The notes beneath the pieces are model-generated. The model was given only the letters and a program-made list of their open reading frames with translations, was not told where the DNA came from and did no database searches. Below, piece after piece: positions 23,834 through 33,501 of a stretch of 64,000 bases of DNA. Positions within the stretch are counted from its first letter, which is position 1, and every line of letters begins with the position of its first letter. A program made the translations under genes and the position numbers. Source of the DNA: Dermabacter vaginalis (lineage in GTDB: Bacteria > Actinomycetota > Actinomycetes > Actinomycetales > Dermabacteraceae); contig NZ_CP012117.1 in NCBI RefSeq assembly GCF_001678905.1, forward strand, positions 744,001 through 808,000. Direction: 5' to 3'.

Positions 23834-26425
23834 TCAGTTCACGCCGGCTCGATCGGCCAACACCTTGGCCGTCACCGAGCGTGAATCCGGATCCAGAGCA
23901 TGCTGGGCGACCGCCGCCGGTGTTCCGGTGACCAGGATCTGGCCACCCTCATCTCCGGCTCCCGGGCCGACATCGATGACGTGGTCGGCCTGCGCGACCA
24001 CTCGAAGGTCGTGCTCGACGACGACCACCGTCGCGCCGTCATCGACCAGGCGACGTAGCTGGGTCAGCAATAGATCCACGTCCGCCGGATGCAGCCCCGT
24101 CGTAGGCTCGTCCAGGAGGTACAGGCTGTGCTTACGACTGGAGCCGCGTTGCATTTCGGAGGCCAGCTTGATGCGCTGCGCCTCCCCGCCCGAGAGCTCC
24201 GGGGAACCCTGCCCTAGCCGCAGGTAGCCAAGCCCGAGTGCGTGCAGGAACTCGACGGAACGCAGAATCCTCGGCTCCTCGGCGAAGACCTCGAGCGCCT
24301 CGTCCACGGTCAGTGCCAAGATATCGGCGATGCTGCGGCCGCCCCACTGCACCTCAAGGATCTCTGGCTTATAGCGCTTGCCGTGGCAGGCCGGGCAGGT
24401 GGTGTACGTGCCGGGCAGGAACACCAGCTCAACCTCGATGCTGCCCGCGCCGTCGCACTCCGGGCAGCGGCCCTTTTTCGTGTTATAGGAAAAGTCCGAC
24501 ACCGACATGCCCCGCCTGTTTGCCTCAGGCGTGTCAGCAAACAGCCTGCGAACATGATCGAAAAGACCTGTGTAGGTCGCGACGGTGGAGCGCACCGTAC
24601 GCCCGATCGGCTTCTGGGTGATGTGAACCAAACGACGGATGCTATCGATCCCCGTTGCGCTCTCCACCCGGAAATCTCGGGTCGGGTCGGAGCCTGCCGT
24701 GATGTTAGCATCCGGATCCTCGTCCGAGACCTCGTCGGCGCCGACCACCTGCTTAGCCGCGCGGGATGCCACGTCGGCGAGTACCCCGGTGACCAGGGTG
24801 GATTTGCCGGAACCGGATACCCCCGTGACTGCGGTGAGTGCCCCTAGCGGGAAGTCCACATCGGCCCCGTCGAAGGCACGCGCGTGCACGCCGCGAAGGC
24901 CGATGGATTCACTACTTCCGGCCGGGGTGTCCGTCAGCTCGGGGAAGTCTGCGTTCAAGGCGGTAGCGGTGGGCGAGTCCAGCTGCTCGGCGTTGGCGCG
25001 GAACTGGTCAGTGGGGCCGGAGAACACCAGCTCCCCACCGCGTTCACCGGCGCGAGGGCCGATATCGACGATCCAATCGCATTTCGCCACCAGCGACATG
25101 TCGTGCTCCACGAGAAGCACCGAATTGCCCGCGTCGATGAAGCGTTGCAGCAGCTCAGAGACCGCCTTCCGCTCCACGACGTGCAGGCCGGCCGAGGGCT
25201 CATCCAGCACATAGGTTGTGCCGAACAGGTTCGAGTTGAGCTGGGAGGCTAGACGCAAGCGCTGGTGCTCACCCGCAGACAAGCTCCGTGCCTGGCGGGC
25301 GAGGCTCAAATGCCCCAGTCCCAGCTCGATCGCTGCGCGCACCGTGGGCAGCACCTGATCTAGCAGTAGCTCTTCGGCCTCGTCGTGCTCGTTCCACTGG
25401 TGTTTCGCGATCCCCGCCAAGTGCTGGAGACGGTCTTCCAGTACAGTCAGCAGATCCTTCAATGCCAAGTCGTTGAATTCGTCGATGGCGTAACCGGCGT
25501 AGGTGACCTTCAAGGTATCCGGCTGGAAACCGCGGCCCTCGCACACCGGGCATATCGATGAATTCATGAAAGAGAGCACTCGGCGGCGGGTCTTATCCGA
25601 TCCCGTCTCCGCCAGAGAGTCAGTGAGGTAGGTGGCGACCGAGCGCCATTTGCCTTGATATGACAGATGTACGGCGTTTTCGTCCCGAACCGGGTGGACG
25701 GTGACCACCGGCTGTTCGTCAGTGAACAGGATCCAGTTGCGATCCTCTTGCGGAATGTCCCGCCACGGAACGTCGAGCGGATAGCCGAGAGCACCAAGGA
25801 TGTCCCGGAAGTTCTTGCCCAACCACGCTCCCGGCCATGCCGCGATCGCGCCGTCCCGGATAGACAGGCTGGGATCCGGCACCATCGACTCTTCCGTCGG
25901 CCGGTGTATGGTCCGGGTGCCCTGGCACTCGGGACACATGCCGGTGGTGGTGTTAGGGGAGAAAGCGTCGGAGTGGAGCCTGCCGTATTCCAGCCGCTCG
26001 CGCATGCCGTCCGGGTAGCTGCCGGATCGGGAAAAGAGCAGCCGAACACTATTAGAGATATTTGAGATCGTCCCCACGGAGGAGCGCGCCCCACCGAGGG
26101 TGGTGGACTGCTGCAGGGCCACCGTCGGCGGCAGGCCTGTCACTGACCCTACGCGCGGGTTGACCGCGCCACCGATGAGACGGCGCGCGAAGGGGGAGAC
26201 CGACTCCAGGTAGCGACGCTGCGCCTCCCCATGGATGGTGCCGAAGGCCAGGCTGGACTTGCCCGACCCGGACACGCCGGTAACCGCCACGAGGGTATCC
26301 CGGGGCAGGTCGACGTCGACGTGTTTCAGGTTGTGGAGGTGTGCATCACGCACCCGGATCATCGGATCGTGACTCGCGCGCGTCGAAGAATGCGGAGCTG
26401 GGGACTCGGATGTGGAGTGGGTCAT
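23834..26425 (-). CDS. UvrA-like ABC ATPase (UvrA2 type)
   Basis: About 863-residue protein with two ABC ATPase domains and the UvrA zinc modules. Walker A is G-V-S-G-S-G-K-S-S-L in the first domain (about 49-58) and G-V-S-G-S-G-K-S-T-L in the second. Zinc motifs are C-P-E-C-Q-G-T, C-P-V-C-E-G-R and C-P-E-C-D-G-A ... C-P-A-C-H-G; signatures are L-S-A-G-E and L-S-G-G-E. It is shorter than housekeeping UvrA (about 950), as in UvrA2/DrrC-like proteins linked to DNA-targeting drug tolerance. ATG 26425 is preferred; an ATG at 26476 is also open. Divergent from the siderophore operon. Confidence 0.88.
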   Translation of the reverse strand: MTHSTSESPAPHSSTRASHDPMIRVRDAHLHNLKHVDVDLPRDTLVAVTGVSGSGKSSLAFGTIHGEAQRRYLESVSPFARRLIGGAVNPRVGSVTGLPPTVALQQSTTLGGARSSVGTISNISNSVRLLFSRSGSYPDGMRERLEYGRLHSDAFSPNTTTGMCPECQGTRTIHRPTEESMVPDPSLSIRDGAIAAWPGAWLGKNFRDILGALGYPLDVPWRDIPQEDRNWILFTDEQPVVTVHPVRDENAVHLSYQGKWRSVATYLTDSLAETGSDKTRRRVLSFMNSSICPVCEGRGFQPDTLKVTYAGYAIDEFNDLALKDLLTVLEDRLQHLAGIAKHQWNEHDEAEELLLDQVLPTVRAAIELGLGHLSLARQARSLSAGEHQRLRLASQLNSNLFGTTYVLDEPSAGLHVVERKAVSELLQRFIDAGNSVLLVEHDMSLVAKCDWIVDIGPRAGERGGELVFSGPTDQFRANAEQLDSPTATALNADFPELTDTPAGSSESIGLRGVHARAFDGADVDFPLGALTAVTGVSGSGKSTLVTGVLADVASRAAKQVVGADEVSDEDPDANITAGSDPTRDFRVESATGIDSIRRLVHITQKPIGRTVRSTVATYTGLFDHVRRLFADTPEANRRGMSVSDFSYNTKKGRCPECDGAGSIEVELVFLPGTYTTCPACHGKRYKPEILEVQWGGRSIADILALTVDEALEVFAEEPRILRSVEFLHALGLGYLRLGQGSPELSGGEAQRIKLASEMQRGSSRKHSLYLLDEPTTGLHPADVDLLLTQLRRLVDDGATVVVVEHDLRVVAQADHVIDVGPGAGDEGGQILVTGTPAAVAQHALDPDSRSVTAKVLADRAGVN

Positions 26426-26612
26426 CGTGGTTACTTTAACACCGCAGGTTGTGCCCTTATTGACGGAGGTTGCCATCGCTGCGTAGGCAGGCAGGGCCTT
26501 CCTAACCCGGTGCGCCTCACCGAGCTTGGCTCCGGCTCGCGGAGGGGCTACTGCCCCGTGGCTGGCTTGCTCCGGTTGATGCCGCGGCGGAGGACGGCAC
26601 GAATGAATTAAG

Positions 26613-26631
26613 TAAGGCGAGCCTTTCCTAA
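26613..26631. promoter_or_regulatory. DtxR/IdeR-type iron box
   Basis: The 19-bp sequence TAAGGCGAGCCTTTCCTAA agrees with the consensus TTAGGTTAGGCTAACCTAA at about 13 positions, including both outer arms. It lies just before the siderophore operon start, so iron repression is expected. Confidence 0.65.
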
Positions 26632-26650
26632 TTATGGTACGTTGTGCGGC

Positions 26651-27538
26651 ATGCGATCAAAGCTCTCGTATACCGCGGTTGAGGTCCGCGTCGACGCAGT
26701 GCGCGACCTGTGCCCCTCGATGCGTCGAGTCACCCTAAGTGGAGAAGGACTGAGGAAGGCTGCTCCGCTTTGCCTTGATCGTCGGATCAAGCTCGTGCTG
26801 CCCCGATACCACGGTGACGCACTGGAGGACATCCCGCGTATCCCGGGCTGGTATGACGCCCTCGTGTCGTTACCGCCAAGTGATCAGCCGCCCGTGAGGA
26901 CATACACGGCACGGGCAATGCGTCCGGGCATGGCCGAGCTTGACGTCGATGTGGTTCGCCACGGCACCAGCGGCCCCGCGGGCCGGTGGATCGAAACCGT
27001 GGCGATTGGCGATCGGCTCGTCGTTGCCGTCCCCCGGGCTGAGGTTAAGGATATTGACACCATTGGCCTGGCTTGGCATCCGGGCAGTGCCAAGCAAATC
27101 CTGGTGGTTGGCGACGAAACCGCGGCGCCGGCTATAGCCAACATCGCCGCCTCGCTGGCACCAGATGTCGTCGGCACCATTCTGGTCGAGATGCCGACCC
27201 CCGAGGACACCTGGCCTCTCAAGGCCCCGCCCGGGGTTGACGTTAAAGTGTTGTGCCGCGACGGTGAGGCTCCCGGAAGCCTGCTCGAACGCGAACTTCA
27301 CACGCTGACGTGGCCGCCCGAACCGGCCGAAAGCGAAGCGGTCGATGACCTCGACGATGACGCTGGAATCCTGTGGGACGAACCCGCAGGAGATGCCGAC
27401 GGCGAGCATTTCGCCTGGTTGGCAGGCGAAAAAGGAGCTGTGCAACGTATGCGCCGCTTCCTCGTACGCGAACGCGGCTGCCCCCGCGATCGGGTGGCCT
27501 TCATGAGCTACTGGCGTCAAGGGCACGCCGAATCCTAA
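26651..27538 (+). CDS. Siderophore-interacting protein (FAD-dependent ferric reductase)
   Basis: About 295-residue SIP-family flavoreductase, which releases iron from imported ferric siderophores in the cytoplasm. The FAD-binding R-T-Y-T-A-R is at about 82-87, the NAD(P)H-domain block I-L-V-V-G-D-E-T-A-A-P-A near 152-163, and the C-terminal A-G-E-K-G-A-V-Q-R-M-R-R and V-A-F-M-S-Y-W-R-Q-G-H are the SIP signature. The start chosen is ATG 26651 (R-S-K-L-S-Y); another lies 9 bp upstream. First gene of an iron-uptake operon behind a DtxR box. Confidence 0.93.
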   Translation: MRSKLSYTAVEVRVDAVRDLCPSMRRVTLSGEGLRKAAPLCLDRRIKLVLPRYHGDALEDIPRIPGWYDALVSLPPSDQPPVRTYTARAMRPGMAELDVDVVRHGTSGPAGRWIETVAIGDRLVVAVPRAEVKDIDTIGLAWHPGSAKQILVVGDETAAPAIANIAASLAPDVVGTILVEMPTPEDTWPLKAPPGVDVKVLCRDGEAPGSLLERELHTLTWPPEPAESEAVDDLDDDAGILWDEPAGDADGEHFAWLAGEKGAVQRMRRFLVRERGCPRDRVAFMSYWRQGHAES

Positions 27539-27591
27539 CCATCCCGGCGCGACCGCGTCGGTCCCACATAACCCCTAAAGGAACACCAGAA

Positions 27592-28644
27592 ATGTACCCC
27601 TCAGATCAGCGTCTGAGCATGCCTCGTCGCGGGCTGCTCGCCCTGGCCGGAGCCTTCTCGTTGTCTGCCGTCACCGGTTGCGGCAGTAACCGTTCGAGTG
27701 CTGGGTCAACGTCCACCGAAACCGCGTCGGCGGGCAGTTTCCCCGTTGTGATTCGCCATGCCTTGGGATCCACGACCATCAAGCAGGCGCCTCAGCGAAT
27801 TGTCACCATCGGGCAGGGCGCCACTGAGGCCCTCATCAGTATGGGGGTCTACCCGGTTGGCGTTGAAACCTATGCCTGGGGAGCTGACAAGGATGGACAT
27901 CTACCCTGGAACCGAGAAGCCTTCGAGAAGGCGGGACGGCCCCTTCCAGCTCTATTCGCCGGCGGTGAGCAACTCGACGTCGAGGCCATTGCGGAGCTCG
28001 AGCCCGACCTGATCCTCGCTCCATGGTCAGGGCTCACCCAGAAACAGTATGACCAACTGACCGCGTTCTGCCCGACTGTCGCCTACGAGAAATCCGCCTG
28101 GACCACTACTTGGGACGGCGAGATCCGCATGGTGGCCAAGGCGCTGGGGCGCCCCAGCGACGGCGACAAAGTCATTAGCGACCTCAAGAAAACCCTCGCC
28201 GACACTGCTGCTCAGCACCCACATTGGGAAGGCACGACCTTCAGTTACATCTACACTGAAGGCCAGGGAACGCTTGGCATTTTTCGTCCCACGGAACAAC
28301 GCGTGGCCTTGATCAGCATGCTCGGCCTGACGGTCGACCCAATTGTCGATACCATCACGGCCAACGATGGGTCCGATTGGGCGCTCATCAGCCTCGAGAA
28401 TGCCGATAAGCTCAAGGATTCTGACCTCATCTTCACCTTTCATCTGGATGCCGCGACCAAGAAACAGGCCACCTCGCAGCGGCTCTACTCGTCCATCCCT
28501 GCCATCAAGCGTGACAGCGTGGTGGCCCCGACTGACCCGCAGCTCGTCACAGCGATCAGCATGATCAACCCGCTCACCGTGCCGTGGAGCCTTCCACGTC
28601 TCACTGATCTCATCGACCAGGCCGTCGCGAAGGTGACGGACTAA
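27592..28644 (+). CDS. Iron-siderophore ABC transporter substrate-binding lipoprotein
   Basis: 350-residue FepB/FhuD-type binding protein, lipid-anchored outside the membrane. The signal peptide has twin arginine-like R-R-G-L-L-A-L-A and a lipobox S-A-V-T-G-C (Cys about 28). The mature part has Q-R-I-V-T-I-G-Q-G-A-T-E-A-L and L-E-P-D-L-I-L-A-P, the usual family blocks. ATG 27592 has AAAGGA upstream; a long frame before it is antisense-like and not signal peptide. It feeds the two permeases that follow. Confidence 0.93.
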   Translation: MYPSDQRLSMPRRGLLALAGAFSLSAVTGCGSNRSSAGSTSTETASAGSFPVVIRHALGSTTIKQAPQRIVTIGQGATEALISMGVYPVGVETYAWGADKDGHLPWNREAFEKAGRPLPALFAGGEQLDVEAIAELEPDLILAPWSGLTQKQYDQLTAFCPTVAYEKSAWTTTWDGEIRMVAKALGRPSDGDKVISDLKKTLADTAAQHPHWEGTTFSYIYTEGQGTLGIFRPTEQRVALISMLGLTVDPIVDTITANDGSDWALISLENADKLKDSDLIFTFHLDAATKKQATSQRLYSSIPAIKRDSVVAPTDPQLVTAISMINPLTVPWSLPRLTDLIDQAVAKVTD

Positions 28645-28647
28645 CTC

Positions 28648-29634
28648 TTGCTGGCCCGTCGACGTACTCTGGTCGCCACCGCTCTCGTGGCGGTGGTGCT
28701 CGGTATCACCTGTGTGCTCAGTCTTGCTCTGGGCAGTAAAGCCATCGGACTCCGTGACCTGGCGGAAGCCATCCACAGTGGCGGCGATCCCCACGTGCGG
28801 GAGGTGCTGGCAGCACGTGTCCCACGCACCTTGTGCGGGCTGGTTGCGGGCGCTGCCCTCGCCAGTTCTGGCGCCGCGATCCAGACAGTCACTCGTAATC
28901 CCCTCGGGGATCCGGGGGTTCTGGGGCTGACAAGTGGTGCAGCAGCTGGAATCGTTACCGTCACGTCGATCCCCGGGCTCGCTGGCCTCCAGCTCGTCGG
29001 GGGAGCCTTCGCCGGAGCAGCGGCGGCCACGGTTGCAGTGATGGTACTTGGCAGTTTCGGGCGTGGCACCGATGCCACCAGGTTGGTACTCGCCGGGGCC
29101 GTGACGACAGCCGTCGCCGTTGCCTACTCGCAGGCCGTGAGCCTACGCCACAAGGCAGCCTTTGACGCGTTGCGCTATTGGTCAGCGGGATCGCTGGCGG
29201 TAGGCGACTTCCTCGATTGGTGGCCCGTGGTGGTGATCGCAGTCGCGGGCGCGGGGCTCTTCGCCGTGGGACGTGGGCTGGATGCCGTGGCTCTTGGCGA
29301 CGAAGTTGCCGCGGGCCTGGGACACCATCCCGCACGTGTGCGCGCTCTCACTCTTACCGCGGTGGCTCTGATGACCGCGGCCGCGACAGCGATTAATGGC
29401 CCTATCGTCTTCGTCGGTCTCGCTGCACCGCACTTGGCCCGACGATTCGCTCAAGGCTCGGCGCGTGCGCTCATCGGGTTGTGTTGTCTGATTGGGCCGG
29501 TACTCATGCTGCTGGCTGATGTGATTGGACGCCTGGTCCTGCGTCCTGCTGAGGTACCTGTTGGAGTCGTGACCGCACTCTTGGGTGCGCCTTTGCTGCT
29601 CGCAGTAGTCCGCCGCTCACGAGGCGTGCTGTGA
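28648..29634 (+). CDS. FecCD-family iron-siderophore permease
   Basis: 328-residue permease with R-V-P-R-T-L-C-G-L-V-A-G-A-A-L, I-Q-T-V-T-R-N-P-L-G-D-P-G-V-L-G and G-P-I-V-F-V-G-L-A-A-P-H. It starts with TTG four bases after the lipoprotein stop and overlaps the next permease by four bases. Pairs with the 29631 product as the membrane channel. Confidence 0.93.
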   Translation: MLARRRTLVATALVAVVLGITCVLSLALGSKAIGLRDLAEAIHSGGDPHVREVLAARVPRTLCGLVAGAALASSGAAIQTVTRNPLGDPGVLGLTSGAAAGIVTVTSIPGLAGLQLVGGAFAGAAAATVAVMVLGSFGRGTDATRLVLAGAVTTAVAVAYSQAVSLRHKAAFDALRYWSAGSLAVGDFLDWWPVVVIAVAGAGLFAVGRGLDAVALGDEVAAGLGHHPARVRALTLTAVALMTAAATAINGPIVFVGLAAPHLARRFAQGSARALIGLCCLIGPVLMLLADVIGRLVLRPAEVPVGVVTALLGAPLLLAVVRRSRGVL

Positions 29635-30665
29635 ACGCGTCCCCCACCTCCCTCGCCGCGACTCAAGACCTTGCAGCTCGCCTCGCCCGGCGCAGTCGTA
29701 CCCGGCATGTCCTCGCGGTGGTGATCCTGGTGGTGGCTCTGGTGGCATCCTGCGCGTGGACGCTGGCCATTGGCAAGCTCGGCACCCCCCTTGCACGTCA
29801 ACCGCAAGCGTTGCTGGATCTGGTCACTGGTCGCGGCAGCCTCGCCCTGACGACACTGCGCGGACCGCGCCTTGTCGTGGCGGTCGGGGCGGGTGCGGCG
29901 CTGGGACTGGCAGGAGCATTATTCCAGCGAGCGACTGCGAATCCACTCGTCACTCCCGATGTCATTGGGATTACCACCGCAGCTGGAGCTGGGATGGCGG
30001 TGGCGAGTGCGCTCAATGTTCCGACCGCTTTTGGCGCGCTGGGTGGTGCCCTTGCGGCCGGCCTCATCATCCCGTGGGCCACGACAACAGGCTTCCGTAA
30101 TCCCGGCGCGGTGATCGTCGCAGGGATCGGTATTGCAGCGGCCTCCACCGCGTTGACGCAGTTTGTCTTGGTCTTCTCACGCCAGTCCGAGGCCATGGCT
30201 CTCGCGGCCGCACTCACCGGGTCGCTGACCGCGCGAACCTGGGGTGATGCTCTGGTCGTCTGGTCAGTGCTCCTCCCGCTGGGGCCGGTGGCGCTGGGGC
30301 TGCGTGTTGACCTCGATCTCATCAGCCTTGGCGACGATGCGGCTCACGGTCTCGGATCGCGCCCGGCCAAAACGCGTTCTTTCGCGCTATTAGTGGGAAT
30401 TCTGCTGACTGTGGGCGCGGTGGCAGCAGCAGGCCCGCTCGCCTTCGTGGCGCTCACTGCCCCTCATTTGGCTCGTGGATTGACCGGGCGGCCGGCGATG
30501 GGATCCGCGGCGTTAGTCGGCGCGACGACGGTGTGCCTGGCCGATCTCGCTGTTCGACACGTGGCGTTCCTGGCCGGGCTTCCCGTGGGTGTACTCACGG
30601 CCCTGATCGGCGGGCTGTTTCTCGGCGCGGTTCTCATCTCACAAATCCGGGAGGGCTCACTATGA
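29631..30665 (+). CDS. FecCD-family iron-siderophore permease, second subunit
   Basis: 344-residue permease. GTG start overlaps the preceding stop (GTGA). Family blocks are R-G-P-R-L-V-V-A-V-G-A-G-A-A-L-G, F-Q-R-A-T-A-N-P-L-V-T-P-D and G-P-L-A-F-V-A-L-T-A-P-H. It ends in an ATGA overlap with the ATPase gene, showing tight translational coupling through the operon. Confidence 0.93.
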   Translation: MNASPTSLAATQDLAARLARRSRTRHVLAVVILVVALVASCAWTLAIGKLGTPLARQPQALLDLVTGRGSLALTTLRGPRLVVAVGAGAALGLAGALFQRATANPLVTPDVIGITTAAGAGMAVASALNVPTAFGALGGALAAGLIIPWATTTGFRNPGAVIVAGIGIAAASTALTQFVLVFSRQSEAMALAAALTGSLTARTWGDALVVWSVLLPLGPVALGLRVDLDLISLGDDAAHGLGSRPAKTRSFALLVGILLTVGAVAAAGPLAFVALTAPHLARGLTGRPAMGSAALVGATTVCLADLAVRHVAFLAGLPVGVLTALIGGLFLGAVLISQIREGSL

Positions 30666-31453
30666 CCAGTTCGGCAATCGACATGAACGAGCTCACCATT
30701 CGCTTCGGTGGCCTGACCGCTGTTGACCGCCTCAGTGCCGCGGTGCCGAAGGGAAGCTTCAGCGTCGTCATCGGCCCTAACGGGTGTGGCAAGTCGACCT
30801 TGTTGCGTGCTGTGGCTCAGGTGCGGCCGGCCGACGAGGGCAGTGTTACGGTGCTCGGCCACGATGTTTCCCGCATGGGGCGTCGACAGCTGGCCCGCAC
30901 CTGCAGCCTTCTGCCGCAGACCACCGTGGCCCCACGAGGTCTGCGCGTGGGGGAACTCGTGGCGCGTGGCCGCCACCCCTACCACTCGTTCCTCAGTAGC
31001 AGTGCCCCCGGTGACCAAGAGGCCATCAACCGGGCTGTTGAACGCGCCGGAGTTGCCGACCTCGTCGGACGGTACGTGCACGAGCTGTCTGGTGGCCAGC
31101 GGCAGCGCGTCTGGTTGGCGATGGTCCTTGCCCAGGACACCCCGGTCATCCTGCTGGATGAGCCGACCACATTTCTGGATCTCTCGGCGCAGTACTTACT
31201 TCTTGATCTATGCTCCGACCTGGTCGATGAAGGTCGTACGGTCATGGCCGTTCTGCACGATCTGCCCCAGGCAGCTGCCTATGCCGATCACGTGCTTATG
31301 CTGAACCAAGGGCGATTGGTTGCCGCGGGGTCTCCTGCCGAGGTGATCACTGAGGAGAATGTGGAGGAGACCTACCGAATCAAATGCCGCGTGGACCTCG
31401 AGGATCCGCGTGGGCCGGTGGTTCTTCCGCTTGCTCGCAAACACCGACTGTGA
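30662..31453 (+). CDS. Iron-siderophore ABC transporter ATPase
   Basis: 263-residue FepC-like ATPase that powers import. Walker A G-P-N-G-C-G-K-S-T-L (about 40-49), Q-loop L-P-Q, signature L-S-G-G-Q-R-Q-R-V-W (about 141-150), Walker B V-I-L-L-D-E-P-T (about 162-169) and the switch His in L-H-D-L are all intact. ATG 30662 overlaps the permease stop. Last gene of the SIP-binding protein-permease-permease-ATPase operon. Confidence 0.95.
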   Translation: MTSSAIDMNELTIRFGGLTAVDRLSAAVPKGSFSVVIGPNGCGKSTLLRAVAQVRPADEGSVTVLGHDVSRMGRRQLARTCSLLPQTTVAPRGLRVGELVARGRHPYHSFLSSSAPGDQEAINRAVERAGVADLVGRYVHELSGGQRQRVWLAMVLAQDTPVILLDEPTTFLDLSAQYLLLDLCSDLVDEGRTVMAVLHDLPQAAAYADHVLMLNQGRLVAAGSPAEVITEENVEETYRIKCRVDLEDPRGPVVLPLARKHRL

Positions 31454-31585
31454 ACTAGCCGGCGCCGCCCCGCGAGTCGTTCAAATCCGACGGCTCTAGG
31501 CGGTGAGATGCTGATCCCAGGTTCGGTATGCACGCAGTGGACTGCGGTCTGAAACAAGGAAGTGTTGAACAGTTCCGATCTGGGT

Positions 31586-31948
31586 CTAACCAGGGGTAGG
31601 GTCGCCCACACAGAACTCGTTGCCTTCCGGATCCTGCATAACGGTCCACACGAGTCCCGGTGCTTCATGACTGCCGAGTTCGGTGGCGCCTAGCTTCTTG
31701 AGGCGCTCTACTAAAGCTTCGCGTTCAACCCCGCCGCCGTCGAGATGCACGCGGTTTTTACCGGGAGTGGGATCTTCAACGCGCTGAAAGCCGAGTGCCG
31801 GAGTGGAGTCGAGCAAAACGAAGTCTCCGTAGTCGGCGGCGACAGCGCATCCTGTGGCGGACGCCCAGAATTCAGCGAGCTTAGAGGGATCGTCGCAGTC
31901 GAAGGTTACCTGGCGGATAGCAAAGGTTGCGTCACGCATAGTCCGCAT
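31586..31948 (-). CDS. VOC/glyoxalase-like protein
   Basis: About 120-residue vicinal-oxygen-chelate fold protein of the glyoxalase_6 type. It shows I-R-Q-V-T-F-D-C-D-D-P-S-K-L-A-E-F-W at the N-terminus, K-N-R-V-H-L-D-G in the middle, and a C-terminal W-T-V-M-Q-D-P-E-G-N-E-F-C-V. ATG 31948 is taken, with another at 31939. Substrate unknown. Confidence 0.85.
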   Translation of the reverse strand: MRTMRDATFAIRQVTFDCDDPSKLAEFWASATGCAVAADYGDFVLLDSTPALGFQRVEDPTPGKNRVHLDGGGVEREALVERLKKLGATELGSHEAPGLVWTVMQDPEGNEFCVGDPTPG

Positions 31949-32039
31949 CGTACTTGTGTGTCGTTGCTTCTGCCTGTTAATCGCAGGTAGGTAAATGCCC
32001 AACGGTGCGCCGTGGGATTCTGCTTTAATGCCTCGGTCG

Positions 32040-32828
32040 CTATCGACTCGTGTCACGTCGACGCTGGGCAGTGACAAGTGCGTAACCGGTAGTGGAGTCG
32101 ATCCGCCCGGAAGCATCGGCGTGGGCCTCGAGGTGAGCGCGCAGCGCGGTCCAAAGAGCCTCTCGGCGGGCGCCGGCATTGTCGGCCATCCACGCGTGCG
32201 TCGGGCTTCCTTCTCGGTAAAGCTGCATACCCTCATCGACGCTTTCGAACGACCACTCCAGGTCGAGGTGTTCGATGCTGATGTGGTCGAACCACGGCGA
32301 CAAGCGCTCGTGCGCTACATCGTCGACGCCCCAGGCCATGTGGGGTGGGGTTTGCGTCGAGGAGCCGGGGCTCACGGCTTCCGACATCGCGTCGGTCATC
32401 GTCGCGAGAAAACCTTTGAGATTCCACGTGGCCATCACAAGGGTTCCGCCAGGACGAAGGATCCGAGCCCACTCTTCGGGTCCAGCTACGGGATCGCAAA
32501 ACATGGAGCCAAACGTGCTTGTCAACGCCTCGTAGGCGGAATCCTCTAGCCCGGTTGCCTCCCCTTGGGTGCCAAGCCATGTGGCCCCAGGTGCGCGCCG
32601 CTGCCCGATCGTGCGGATCCGTGCGGTCGGCTCAACGGCGGTCACGGAGTAGCCGCGGCTGAGGAGCTCCGCGACACCTTCGCCGTGCCCGGAACCGATG
32701 TCAGCGACGATCGCGGGGCTTTCCACGAATTGAGCCAGTCGGGTGGCAACGAGGGCAGAGACGGGCTGCAGGCGTGCGGCGGTCGGGGCGTAGTCGCTTG
32801 CGGACCAAATATCGGTGGGAGAGCTCAT
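32040..32828 (-). CDS. Class I SAM-dependent methyltransferase
   Basis: 262-residue small-molecule methyltransferase (UbiE/COQ5-like fold). Motif I is A-D-I-G-S-G-H-G-E-G-V (about 42-52), acidic motif II T-A-V-E-P-T, and motif for the product loop I-L-R-P-G-G-T-L-V-M-A-T-W. Substrate cannot be assigned. It stands between chromosomal singletons. Confidence 0.85.
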   Translation of the reverse strand: MSSPTDIWSASDYAPTAARLQPVSALVATRLAQFVESPAIVADIGSGHGEGVAELLSRGYSVTAVEPTARIRTIGQRRAPGATWLGTQGEATGLEDSAYEALTSTFGSMFCDPVAGPEEWARILRPGGTLVMATWNLKGFLATMTDAMSEAVSPGSSTQTPPHMAWGVDDVAHERLSPWFDHISIEHLDLEWSFESVDEGMQLYREGSPTHAWMADNAGARREALWTALRAHLEAHADASGRIDSTTGYALVTAQRRRDTSR

Positions 32829-33072
32829 ACGCCCACACTACATGAGAAGCGTTATCAGAAATCTTTCGCGGTAGCGCGCGGCAGGCCCGCTCAAGTAGTC
32901 AGAGGTGACGCTGGCGAGGATTCGGAGCGAGGGCATCACCATGCCCTTACCGCCAAGGTGCCGAGGAGTTCATGTTCGCCTAAGGACGCACGCCTTGCGC
33001 GTTCGTCACCCCGAACTACGCCCAGCCTTTCCTGCAACGCTGGCCCCGCAACTCCACACGGAAGGGGAAACC

Positions 33073-33501
33073 ATGAGTTGGGAAGAAGACATCGACGCTC
33101 TCGCCGAAAAGGGAAACGAACGCATGGATGCTGAGGATTACCTTGGCGCGGTGGAGTTTTTCGATCTTGCCTGGACAATGCTCCCGGAGCCAAAAACACA
33201 GTGGCCGCAAGCGACGTGGCTGCTTGCGAGCATCGGCGATGCGCACGTGCTCCGCGGGGATTTCGAAACTGCGCACGCGGCGCTCACGACGTGCATGCAC
33301 TGCCCTGAGGCGATTGGAAACCCGTTCATTCACTTGCGTCTTGGCCAGGCGCAATTCGAGCTTGGCAACGAGCCGCGAGCGGCGGATGAACTCATGCGTG
33401 CGTACATGGGGGCGGGACCGGAGATTTTTTCCGACGAAGACCCGAAGTACATCGACTTCTTGGCGAGCAAGGCCGCCCATATCGAGCGCCCGATCAGCTG
33501 A
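33073..33501 (+). CDS. TPR-like small protein
   Basis: 142-residue, acidic, all-helical protein with tetratricopeptide-like repeats (G-N-E-R-M-D-A-E-D-Y-L-G-A-V-E-F-F; A-S-I-G-D-A-H-V-L-R-G-D-F-E-T-A; L-R-L-G-Q-A-Q-F-E-L-G). Such proteins are scaffold-like. ATG 33073 has GAAGGGG upstream. It converges with the next gene, overlapping by 8 bp. Confidence 0.75.
   Translation: MSWEEDIDALAEKGNERMDAEDYLGAVEFFDLAWTMLPEPKTQWPQATWLLASIGDAHVLRGDFETAHAALTTCMHCPEAIGNPFIHLRLGQAQFELGNEPRAADELMRAYMGAGPEIFSDEDPKYIDFLASKAAHIERPIS

Noticed and set aside
23594-23884. 96-codon plus-strand frame
   Set aside because: No recognisable domain, no clear ribosome-binding site, and it runs antisense into the UvrA-like gene.
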